A stretch of DNA of 13,430 nucleotides from the NCBI GenBank assembly GCA_041402045.1, contig JAWKSZ010000108.1, positions 1 through 13,430 on the forward strand, written 5' to 3'. The DNA comes from JAGQRJ01 sp041402045. GTDB taxonomy: Bacteria; Planctomycetota; J058. Position numbers and translations under genes: made by a program. Shown here in pieces: positions 1 to 6,681 of this stretch (within the stretch, counting starts at the first letter, position 1; each line of letters opens with the position of its first letter). Below the pieces are notes generated by a model. It searched no databases, had not been told where the DNA came from, and was given only the letters and a program-made list of their open reading frames with translations.

Positions 1-129
1 GGGAGCGCGCCGGGGGAGCTGCTCCGCGCCCTTCGCGGGCGACCCCTCAGGCTCCGCGCCCGGTCTGCCCGTGCCCGCCCGACCGCGCCCCGACCCAGGT
101 CGCTGCCTCCAGCCGAACGGGCCGTCCGT

Positions 130-2121
130 TCAGGAGACCTTGGAGCCGGGGGCGACCTCGCGCTCGGCGCGGAGGAGCACTGCGGCGTCGCCCACGTCGT
201 TGCCCGCGAGGACCATGCCCTGGCTGAGCACGCCGCGGATCTTGCGCGGGGCGAGGTTCGCCAGGTAGACGACCTGGCGCCCGACGAGGGCCTCGGGCTC
301 GTACCAGGCGCGGATCCCGCTGAGCACGGTGCGGGTCTCGCCGTCCGCGAGCTCGAGGGTCAACTGCAGCAGGCGGTCGGCCTTCTCGACGGCGCTGGCT
401 GCCTTCACCGTGGCGATCCGCAGGTCGAGCGCGGCGAAGTCCTCGAAGGCGACCTCGGCGGCGGGGCCGGGAGGCGGGGCCTTCTCCTTCTTCGCCTTGG
501 GCTTGGCCTTCGCCGCCGGCTTGGGCGCAGGGGCCTCCTTCGGCGGCTGCTTGCGCGGGAACAGGCCCTCGCCGCCGGAGATCGGGGTCCCCGGCTTCAA
601 CTGACCCCAGGCGCTCCAGGCCTGGAGCTGGCCCTCGCCCGCGGCGAGCTGCTCGGCGTAGTGGGCGCAGCCCAGGCGCTCCCAGATCGCCGCGCACTTC
701 TCCGGGAGCAGCGGCCACAGGAGCAGCGACGCCACGCGCAGGGCCTCGGCGCAGGTGCCGAGGATCGTGCCCACCGCCGGGCGCTGGGCCTCGTCCTTGG
801 CGAGCTTGAAGGGCTGGGTGCGCTCAATGAACCCGTCGATCGCGCGCACCACGCCCAGGCCCTGGCTGGCGGCCTCGTCCAGGCGCAGGTCCTGGAACGC
901 CGCGAGGGCGGCCTTGACCGCGGCCTCGGTGGTCTCGCGCACCGCCTGAGCGCCCTCGACCTCGGGGCCCGGGGCCGGGAGGTGCCCGCCGAAGTAGCGC
1001 TGGGTCATGTTGACCACGCGGTTCAGGCAGTTGCCGAGGGTGTTGGCCAGGTCGGCGTTGTAGACCTCGCGGAAGCGGTCGGCGGAGAAGTCGCTGTCGG
1101 TGGTCCCGGTCGGGCCCTGGGTGATCAGGAACCAGCGCAGGGCGTCGAGGCCGTAGTCGGCGACGTAGCCGTCGAGGCGCTCGAGGTCTATGAAGTTGCC
1201 CAGGCTCTTGCTCATCTTGGCGCCCTCGGACGTCCAGAAGCTGTGGGCGTAGAGCGTGCCCGGGAGCTCGACCCAGGCGTAGGCCTCGTGCTGACCGAGG
1301 GCGAGCAGGAGCGCGGGCCAGATCACGGCGTGGAACCAGAGAATGTCCTTGCCCACGTACTGCACCGTCGCCGGCCACAGGGCGCGGCGCTCGTCGGTGT
1401 CGACGGTGGTCAGGTAGTTGAGCAGGGCGTCGATCCACACGTAGATCGTGTGCGCGTCGTCGCCGGGGACGGTGATCCCCCAGCCCGCGACGCCGGTGCG
1501 GCTGATCGGCACGTCCTCGAGCCCCTCGGCGATCCGGCCCAGGACCTCGTTCTTGCGCGCCTCGGGGCGCACGTGGAACACGTCGTCCTGGATCAACTGC
1601 TGCAACTGCTCGGCGTAGCGGCTGAGGCGGAAGTAGTAGTTCTTCTCGCTCTTGCGCACGAGCGGCTTCTTGTTGATCGGGCTCGTGTAGTCGAGCTTCT
1701 TGGCCTTGGCCTCGGGGACGTACTCCTCCTGCCCGGCGTCGTACCAGCCCTCGTAGTCGCCGAGGTAGACGTCCCCCGAGTCCAGGAGCGTCTTCACGTA
1801 GGCCGTGACCCGGGACTTGTGGCGCTCTTCGCTGGTGCGAATGAAGTCGTCGTGGGTGAAGCCCAGGCGCTCGAAGGTGTCGCGGAACGCCTTGGCGTTC
1901 TGGTCGGCCCAGGCCTGGGTCGTGAGCCCCCGCTCCTTGGCCGCGTCCACGACCTTGGTCGCGTGCTCGTCGGTGCCGGTGAGGAAGAACACCCGCTCGC
2001 CCAGCAGCCGGTGGTGCCGCGCGACGCAGTCCGCCAGCACCGTGGTGAACACGTGCCCAATGTGGGGCCGATCGTTGACGTAGTAGATCGGCGTCGTGAC
2101 GTAGAAGCTCTCGTGGGTCAT
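130..2121 (-). CDS. metG: Methionyl-tRNA synthetase with C-terminal tRNA-binding domain
   Basis: Charges tRNA-Met with methionine in the cytoplasm, using ATP. The 663-residue product has the class I HIGH motif at H20-H23 and the KMSKS loop at K302-S306. The anticodon-binding helical domain follows, then a Lys/Pro/Ala-rich linker (about 520-557) and an EMAP/Trbp111-like OB-fold tRNA-binding domain (about 558-663). The CP-domain insert after residue about 120 reads GWYDAGQEEYVPEAKAKK and has no cysteines, so the zinc knuckle of many bacterial MetRSs is absent. The ATG at 2119-2121 places HIGH at the usual distance from the N-terminus; I see no good Shine-Dalgarno site. The TGA is at 130-132. 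The gene stands alone and is divergent from the beta-propeller gene across a repeat-filled gap. Identity is certain from the motifs; the lack of zinc is inferred from the missing cysteines. Confidence 0.97.
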   Translation of the reverse strand: MTHESFYVTTPIYYVNDRPHIGHVFTTVLADCVARHHRLLGERVFFLTGTDEHATKVVDAAKERGLTTQAWADQNAKAFRDTFERLGFTHDDFIRTSEERHKSRVTAYVKTLLDSGDVYLGDYEGWYDAGQEEYVPEAKAKKLDYTSPINKKPLVRKSEKNYYFRLSRYAEQLQQLIQDDVFHVRPEARKNEVLGRIAEGLEDVPISRTGVAGWGITVPGDDAHTIYVWIDALLNYLTTVDTDERRALWPATVQYVGKDILWFHAVIWPALLLALGQHEAYAWVELPGTLYAHSFWTSEGAKMSKSLGNFIDLERLDGYVADYGLDALRWFLITQGPTGTTDSDFSADRFREVYNADLANTLGNCLNRVVNMTQRYFGGHLPAPGPEVEGAQAVRETTEAAVKAALAAFQDLRLDEAASQGLGVVRAIDGFIERTQPFKLAKDEAQRPAVGTILGTCAEALRVASLLLWPLLPEKCAAIWERLGCAHYAEQLAAGEGQLQAWSAWGQLKPGTPISGGEGLFPRKQPPKEAPAPKPAAKAKPKAKKEKAPPPGPAAEVAFEDFAALDLRIATVKAASAVEKADRLLQLTLELADGETRTVLSGIRAWYEPEALVGRQVVYLANLAPRKIRGVLSQGMVLAGNDVGDAAVLLRAEREVAPGSKVS

Positions 2122-2232
2122 AGGGCGCCGATTCTACGGTCTGAGCCGGTGAGGGGGTCGGTCGGGTCGCTGGGCAGGGGCGCAGCTCGCCTGCGCCGCG
2201 GTAGGACGTAGGCCGTGCCCCTCGCGGTCCGT

Positions 2233-2294
2233 GTAGGGGCGCAGCTCGCCTGCGCCCATCCCACCCGCGCGGCGGGTGGGCTCAGCGGAGCTCC
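2233..2294 (+). repeat. 62-bp double-hairpin repeat, copy 1
   Basis: The unit starts GTAGGGGCGCAGC and forms two hairpins. The first pairs GGGCGCAG with CTGCGCCC around a 5-nt loop. The second pairs CCCACCCGC with GCGGGTGGG around GCG. It ends in AGCGGAGCTCC. It matches the copy at 2380-2441 in about 60 of 62 positions by eye. A degenerate first-hairpin copy lies at 2176-2197, and a partial copy covering the second half lies at about 2324-2369. Confidence 0.85.
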
Positions 2295-2379
2295 CGCGGC
2301 AGGGCGACGCATGCGGCGCCTCACCTGCGCCCAGCCCACCCGCGGCGGGGTGAGGCGTAGCGGAGCTCTCGCATGCGGT

Positions 2380-2441
2380 GTAGGGGCGCAGCTGGCCTGC
2401 GCCCATCCCACCCGCGCGGCGGGTGGGCCCAGCGGAGCTCC
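2380..2441 (+). repeat. 62-bp double-hairpin repeat, copy 2
   Basis: Near-identical to 2233-2294. The visible differences are in the first loop (CTGGC instead of CTCGC) and one T-to-C change before AGCGGAGCTCC. Differences in the loop with intact stems suggest the fold is what is kept. Same orientation as copy 1, 147 bp apart. Confidence 0.85.
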
Positions 2442-2466
2442 GCGGCTGCGCGCGCGTGGTGGTGAT

Positions 2467-2496
2467 GGGATGGGCGCAGGCAAGCTGCGCCCCTAC
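2467..2496 (-). repeat. Inverted copy of the GTAGGGGCGCAGC hairpin
   Basis: The reverse complement reads GTAGGGGCGCAGCTTGCC followed by TGCGCCCATCCC, so this is the first hairpin of the 62-bp repeat in opposite orientation with loop CTTGC. It closes a cluster that opens with direct copies, as with the inverted pair at 6530-6681. Confidence 0.8.
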
Positions 2497-2645
2497 ATCA
2501 TGAACGTGAACATCAGGGACCGCACGGCGGACGGGGGACGGCGCATCGATCTGTTCACCTCCGCTTGACCGACGGTCGAGCCGCTCGCGGCCTGTCGCGG
2601 GATCCCAGCCGGCTCCTGCGGTAACATCGCGTCCCGGGGATCACG

Positions 2646-4067
2646 GTGGCGAAGTCGACGAAGACGTCCAAGGCGAAGCCCGCGGCCAAGACCAAGGCCG
2701 CGAAGAAGACGTCGTCGAAGAAGGCCGCCAAGAAGAAGCCCGCCGCCAAGAAGGCGAGCGAGAAGAAGGTCGCGGCCAAGAAGCCCGCCGCCAAGAAGGT
2801 CGCGAAGAAGAAGGCCCCCGCGAAGAAGGCCGCGACCAAGAAACCCACCGCCAAGAAGAAGCCCGCGACGAAGGAGCCCACGGCGAAGCTGTTCCGCTTC
2901 GAGGAGGAGGCGACGCCGCGGGTGCGCTACGGGGGCGAGCGGATCAACGCTTGGCCGTGCTACGGGCGGGCGCCGTCGCGCTCGAGCGCCATGCGCGAGG
3001 CCTTCGCGCCGCCGGTGGAGACGCGCTGGACGCTGCGCCTGAACGCGCCGGCCTGCGCCAGCCCGGCGGTGGGCCAGGACGGGCTGCTCTACGTCCCGGA
3101 CCGCGAGGGCGGGCTCTACGCCTTCGAGCTCGAGACCGGGGAGGGCCGCTACGCGCTGCGCACGGACCCGGTGCGCGAGGCGAGCCCGGCCTGGCCGCTG
3201 GTGGCCCAGGGGCTGGTGCCCCGGGACCGGGTGCCTGTGAGCTCGACCCCCGCGGTGGCGCACCACCACCTGCTCTACGGCGACGCGGAGGGGATCTTCT
3301 ACTGCGTGCGCAAGAGCGGCGGCGAGGTCCTGTGGCGCAAGGCGAGCCCGCTCAGCATGGCCGGACGGGGCGGGGTGGCCTACCCCGCGCCCCTGATCTT
3401 CGACGACCACGTGTTCGCCGCCGACGCGGACGGGAACGTCTACGCCGCCGCGACGCGCAACGGCCGCGCCGCGTTCCGCACCTCGATCCGCGGGCGGCCC
3501 ACGGCGCCCCTGGCGCTCTCGCCGCCGCGGGCGCTCCTGCTCGTGGCCTGCGACCCCTTGTTCCCGGGGGAGCCGCGCCTGCTCCACGGCCTCGACGCCT
3601 GGGAAGGCCAGGCGCTGTGGAAGCTCGAGCTCCCGGGCCGGGCCCACGCCGTGGCCTGCGGGCGCGACTTCGCGCTGTGCCTGAGCGACGGCGGGCTGAC
3701 CGCGGCCTACCTCGACGACGGGGCCCTGGCCTGGTCCCTCCCCGAGCCCACGGGCACCGCGCTGTGCCTGGCCGGCCCCCGCGCCTTCGTCGGCGGCGCC
3801 CAGGGGGTCACCGCCCTCGACCTCCCCAGCCAGACGGTGCGCTGGGCGCAGCCCGAGCTGGGCGCGGTCCACGGGCTCGCCCTCGCGGACCGGGTGCTCT
3901 GGATCCACGCGGAGGGCGGCCTGGCGGCCCTCGACGCGGACACGGGCAAGGTCCTGGCCAAGCCCCGGCTGCCCGGGACTCCGGTCGGTCAGCCGGTGTT
4001 CGCCGGCGGGCTCCTGATCGTGGCCACCGACGCCGGCGAGCTGCGCGCCTTGGGGCCCCGTGGTTGA
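2646..4067 (+). CDS. PQQ-like beta-propeller protein with N-terminal histone-H1-like Lys/Ala tail
   Basis: 473 residues. Residues 1 to about 80 are an almost uninterrupted run of AKK, AAKK and PAAKK words, like the C-terminal tails of histone H1 and bacterial H1-like proteins. A short Arg/Glu-containing linker (about 81-115) follows. The rest consists of roughly seven blades of the PQQ/WD-like type, each with a phrase such as GLLYVPDREGGLYAFELETG, DADGNVYAAATRNG or AEGGLAALDADTGKV. No signal peptide is visible, so a cytoplasmic or nucleoid-associated protein is more likely than the periplasmic BamB/PQQ-dehydrogenase kind. The GTG at 2646 has GGGGA 5 nt upstream; the tail is in frame with the propeller without interruption. 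A later ATG at 2991 would remove the tail and is the alternative start. It overlaps the kinase gene by 8 nt. Ligand and role are unknown. Confidence 0.85.
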   Translation: MAKSTKTSKAKPAAKTKAAKKTSSKKAAKKKPAAKKASEKKVAAKKPAAKKVAKKKAPAKKAATKKPTAKKKPATKEPTAKLFRFEEEATPRVRYGGERINAWPCYGRAPSRSSAMREAFAPPVETRWTLRLNAPACASPAVGQDGLLYVPDREGGLYAFELETGEGRYALRTDPVREASPAWPLVAQGLVPRDRVPVSSTPAVAHHHLLYGDAEGIFYCVRKSGGEVLWRKASPLSMAGRGGVAYPAPLIFDDHVFAADADGNVYAAATRNGRAAFRTSIRGRPTAPLALSPPRALLLVACDPLFPGEPRLLHGLDAWEGQALWKLELPGRAHAVACGRDFALCLSDGGLTAAYLDDGALAWSLPEPTGTALCLAGPRAFVGGAQGVTALDLPSQTVRWAQPELGAVHGLALADRVLWIHAEGGLAALDADTGKVLAKPRLPGTPVGQPVFAGGLLIVATDAGELRALGPRG

Positions 4068-4716
4068 GGGCGACGCGCTCCACGGCTGGATCGCGCGCTG
4101 CGAGGCGGGGGAGGCCAAGGCCCTCGGCGAGCGCACGGGCCTGTGGCGCGTGCCCGACCCGGACGGCGACGTGGTGGTCAAGCGCTTCGCCCCCCGCGGC
4201 GGCCTCGCCGCGCTGGGCGAGCGCCTGTTCGGCAGCCGCCCCGCGGCCCGCGCCGACCGCGCCGCCCGGGAGCTGAGCGAGCTCGGGATCCCGGTGCCCG
4301 AGCCCCTGGGCTGGGCGACCGTCGGCAGCCACGACTACCTGGTGACCCGTTTCGTGGACGGCGTGCCGCCGGGGGTCAAGCTCCCGCCGCGCATGGCCCA
4401 GGCCGCCGGCACCTTCGTGGGTAAGCTCCACGCCGCGGGCTTCCTCCACGGCGACCTCCAGCTCGAGAACGCGCTGCGCACGGTCGACGACTGGGTGCTC
4501 CTCGACCTCGACCGCGCCAAGCGCTCCCGCCGCCAACCCCCCCGCGCCGACCGCGCCCGCGAGCTCGCGACCCTGTTCCGCTCCGCCACCGCCCACGACC
4601 CGGTGCGCTTCGCCGTGTGGGGCCACTTCCTCCGCGGCTACTGCCGCGAGACCCACGAGTGGGAGCCCGCCCAGCGCAAAGCCCTCACCCGCGCCGCCCT
4701 GCGCCGGTTGGGGTAG
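4060..4716 (+). CDS. WaaP/Kdo-kinase-like lipopolysaccharide kinase family protein
   Basis: A 218-residue protein-kinase-like fold of the lipopolysaccharide kinase (Kdo/WaaP, RfaP) family. Known members phosphorylate heptose or Kdo of the LPS core on the cytoplasmic face. Visible motifs are VVVKRF with candidate ATP-binding K41, the catalytic loop HGDLQLEN (H130, D132, N137), and LLDLDRAK (D149/D151) as the metal-binding DFG equivalent. These are in the right order and spacing for an active kinase. The start is a GTG inside the end of the propeller gene (GTGGTTGAGG: start at 4060, upstream TGA at 4065-4067), which implies translational coupling. The TAG stop lies within a GTAGGGG word. The substrate is not certain: small RIO-like or protein kinases share these motifs, but HAAGFLHGDLQLEN fits WaaP/InaA best. 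Confidence 0.8.
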   Translation: MVEGDALHGWIARCEAGEAKALGERTGLWRVPDPDGDVVVKRFAPRGGLAALGERLFGSRPAARADRAARELSELGIPVPEPLGWATVGSHDYLVTRFVDGVPPGVKLPPRMAQAAGTFVGKLHAAGFLHGDLQLENALRTVDDWVLLDLDRAKRSRRQPPRADRARELATLFRSATAHDPVRFAVWGHFLRGYCRETHEWEPAQRKALTRAALRRLG

Positions 4717-4721
4717 GGGGT

Positions 4722-4843
4722 CGCCCACTCGAACCGCGCGGCCGCGAGTTCGACCCGAGAGAGCGTCCCGCGCAGCGCGCACGCGCGCGCATAACAGGTA
4801 GGGGAGCAGCTTGCTGCTCCCGGTGTGAACGGCCGTCCACCTC
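4722..4843 (+). repeat. Cassette flank repeat C, copy 1
   Basis: Begins with the nonamer CGCCCACTC (4722-4730), 5 bp after the kinase stop. It continues with GAACCGCGCGGCCGCG and an alternating GC tract, and ends with the hairpin GTAGGGGAGCAGCTTGCTGC at 4798-4821 plus about 22 bp more (to 4843). Positions 4722-4821 align with 6459-6553 at roughly 85-90% identity with small indels. Positions 4798-4843 match the inverted copy at 6636-6681 almost perfectly. It lies downstream of the minus-strand gene 4959-6287. The remaining gap to 4958 is less GC-rich and holds nothing I recognise. Confidence 0.85.
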
Positions 4844-4958
4844 AAGGAAGAGTAGGGCACTAATCAGCGGAAGGGACCGAGCAAGTTCACAAGCGGTCGC
4901 GTCCCAAAACCCAACTTCCGGGGCGTGTCCGTTGCTGCAACGAGTGTGGCGCTGGCCC

Positions 4959-6287
4959 TTACCGCTCCAGCAAGCTCAGCCTCACCGCCAACAGCATTGC
5001 TTCCTCTGAGGCAAATGGCTGCGCCTCAGCGACCACTCGCTGCAGGATCGAAGCGGCGATCCCGGCGGCGATCGAGGCCGGGAGTGCAGCGCAAAGAGTG
5101 GCGAGATTGACGCTGGCGATCCGCCGTGCCTGGGCGTCTCGTGGGTCGTCGCAGACGTCTATGCGCCGGAGTTTCTCGGCGTCTGCCGCCGCTAGGGCTC
5201 CCGCCTCAGCTGCCGCACGCGCCGAGGCCGAACAGGGTTGCCGTAGCCATGCGCGAACTCTGGATACGGCGAGTCGAGAACGTTCGGTCCTAAAGCTCTC
5301 ACTGCACGCCACAACGTCGTGGATTCCCAATGCGGCGTGAACCTGAGCTTCCGGCCCGTGCTTCGCCAGGTCATTCAAGACCTCGCCGAGCGTCTTGCCG
5401 TGGCCTCCATCCAACAGGGACTCCAACTCGTCTCGTTGTCGTCCGGCGCCGGTGGCCTCGATCCGCCGGCGGAGCACTGCGCGCATGCAAACGATCCGAG
5501 CGTCGAGGTCCCCCGGCCAGACCAGTAGACTCTCGAGCTCTTGGGGTTCCAAGCGAACGTCCAACAGCTCTCCGAGCCCGGCAGCGAGCGCGCTCAGCAT
5601 GAACTCGTGGCGCAGGCGGTGGTGCTCCGCCCGGAGCTCGATGGGTGGCGTGCCAGTTTCGACGTTGCGCCAGGCGGCCGTGAGCATGGCGCTCGCGGTT
5701 GCGTCGAAGGCCAGGTGCTGGCTTGCGTGAGAAGCCGCGTAAGCGGCCGCCTCTGCGGCATAGAACCCGGCCTCGGCGAGATGAAACGTGGGTGGACCTA
5801 CTGCCAGATAGGCCTCCTCGGGATCGCTCGTCGGGCTTGCGAGCGAGAGGCACGGTTCTACTTCGGCGGCGGCGACGCGCGCGGCCCGTTCTGCCGCTCG
5901 AAGCCCCGGTTCTGGAACCGAAAGAGCCTCTGACGCGGTCGCGATGGCTTGGCGAGGCTCCCCAGATTCGGGACGTATGGACTCGAAGTAGCCAAGGACC
6001 GAGCGAGCGCAGCCGCAAGCGAAGACTCTCACAGCGTGAGCCTGGGTCTTTCCGCGCCGAGAATGGTCAAGGAGCCTCTCAGCGACTGCTGGGAGCTCGA
6101 TGACGGCCAGGGACCTGCCACAGCCTGCGAGTATGGCGGGGCCGTAGCCGAGGTCGGCGGCCAACTCCACCCGGCCAGCTTCCAGCTCCCCCATACGCAC
6201 GAGCCTCGCGAGGAGCGCCGCGTGGCTCTCCTGCGTCCGCTCGCGTTCCCAGGCTCGGCGAAGGTCGGAAAGGGAGTGGTCGGTCAT
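4959..6287 (-). CDS. Large helical protein, Imm5-like (putative immunity protein)
   Basis: 442 residues, Ala/Glu/Leu-rich and predicted almost entirely helical; no signal peptide or membrane segment. Residues about 75-215 contain FACGCARSVLGYFESIRP followed by EPRQAIATASEAL and Ala-rich helices. This resembles the Imm5-like immunity-protein helical domain, which has the pattern FA..CA..VL..FE...P....PRQAI. That match is from memory of the family and only moderate. The N-terminal 60 residues look like a short helical repeat (AALLARLVRMGELEAGRVEL). The C-terminal half is unrecognised. Start: ATG with GGAG 5 nt upstream (GGAGTCGAGATG). Stop: TAA at 4959-4961. Codons look less GC-biased at third positions than in neighbouring genes, which suggests acquisition. 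It is flanked by the same two repeat types as the SMI1/KNR4 gene. It could instead be a DUF of unrelated function. Confidence 0.75.
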   Translation of the reverse strand: MTDHSLSDLRRAWERERTQESHAALLARLVRMGELEAGRVELAADLGYGPAILAGCGRSLAVIELPAVAERLLDHSRRGKTQAHAVRVFACGCARSVLGYFESIRPESGEPRQAIATASEALSVPEPGLRAAERAARVAAAEVEPCLSLASPTSDPEEAYLAVGPPTFHLAEAGFYAAEAAAYAASHASQHLAFDATASAMLTAAWRNVETGTPPIELRAEHHRLRHEFMLSALAAGLGELLDVRLEPQELESLLVWPGDLDARIVCMRAVLRRRIEATGAGRQRDELESLLDGGHGKTLGEVLNDLAKHGPEAQVHAALGIHDVVACSESFRTERSRLAVSRVRAWLRQPCSASARAAAEAGALAAADAEKLRRIDVCDDPRDAQARRIASVNLATLCAALPASIAAGIAASILQRVVAEAQPFASEEAMLLAVRLSLLER

Positions 6288-6382
6288 CTCGACTCCGCGG
6301 TGTCCCTAGGAGTGCATGCTGCGTCCTCTAGGGTACACGGGCGTGGACTTGCTGCGTCGGGTCAGGCTCGGGCTTGTTCGCG

Positions 6383-6466
6383 GTCACCCTAGCTCCGAGG
6401 AGGGCCATTAGCCTGCGCTGCGGAACGAGGCAAGCGCGGGCCTCCCGCTGGAGGCCCGCGCCCACT
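6383..6466 (-). repeat. Cassette flank repeat A (84 bp with 12-bp hairpin), copy 1
   Basis: Aligns with 7707-7790. Both begin with GTCACCCTAGCTCCGAGGA on the plus strand and contain a perfect 12-bp stem. Here the hairpin is at 6434-6461, pairing GCGCGGGCCTCC with GGAGGCCCGCGC around CGCT. It lies about 96 bp upstream of the ATG at 6287, so it may be in the leader or promoter region of that gene. No T-tract follows the hairpin on either strand, so it is not an ordinary rho-independent terminator. It runs directly into repeat C. Confidence 0.85.
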
Positions 6467-6553
6467 CGAACCGCGCGGCCGCGTTCGACGCGAGGGAGCG
6501 TCCCTGCTCAGCACGCGCGCGCGTCACAGGTAGGGGAGCAGCTTGCTGCTCCC
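6459..6553 (+). repeat. Cassette flank repeat C, copy 2
   Basis: Starts with CGCCCACTC at 6459-6467, which is shared with the end of repeat A. It follows repeat C copy 1 (4722-4821) through GAACCGCGCGGCCGCG and the alternating GC tract to the hairpin at 6530-6553. After the hairpin it diverges from copy 1. The hairpin pairs GGGAGCAG with CTGCTCCC around CTTG. Confidence 0.85.
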
Positions 6554-6681
6554 GATATGTGCGTCCCTCCAGCCGTCCGAAGTCGGAGGGCTCCGCCAGG
6601 GCGAGGCCGTTCGTCACGAACCCCTCCAATGCGGGGAGGTGGACGGCCGTTCATACCGGGAGCAGCAAGCTGCTCCCCTAC
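6530..6681. repeat. MITE-like 152-bp element with 24-bp perfect terminal inverted repeats
   Basis: Positions 6530-6553 (GTAGGGGAGCAGCTTGC onward) recur as an exact reverse complement at 6658-6681. The right end extends inward as a 46-bp copy (6636-6681) of the unit at 4798-4843. The core has no gene. I see no clear target-site duplication. It may be a small non-autonomous element, or simply two hairpin repeats facing each other. The TAG stop of the SMI1/KNR4 gene (6678-6680) lies inside the right terminal repeat. Confidence 0.6.

Larger units (their letters stand above)
2122..2645. other. Divergent intergenic region filled with hairpin repeats
   Basis: This 524-bp gap lies between the starts of metG (minus) and the propeller gene (plus), so promoters for both should be here. 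Positions 2176-2496 are occupied by the hairpin repeats listed separately. Between 2497 and 2645 I see only weak promoter candidates: TTGACC at 2565-2570, and a TAACAT -10-like hexamer at 2622-2627 without a good partner. A GGGGA stretch at 2636-2640 lies 5 nt before the GTG start at 2646 and may be its ribosome-binding site. Open frames across the gap are very Arg/Pro/Ala-rich and follow the repeats, so I do not call a gene. Confidence 0.6.

Noticed and set aside
1..129. Start of another gene before metG
   Set aside because: GC-rich with no plausible start and ribosome-binding site or conserved frame; too short to judge.
661..2211. 516-residue open frame on the plus strand
   Set aside because: Antisense to metG over its whole length; Arg/Val/Leu/Gly-rich composition typical of high-GC shadow frames.
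2493..4181. 562-residue minus-strand open frame
   Set aside because: Antisense to the propeller gene; no domain-like sequence, and its LLRRGLLLGGG runs are the mirror of the Lys-codon repeats.
6434..6461. Rho-independent terminator
   Set aside because: Strong GC stem but no T-tract on either side; the same holds for the copy at 7757-7784.
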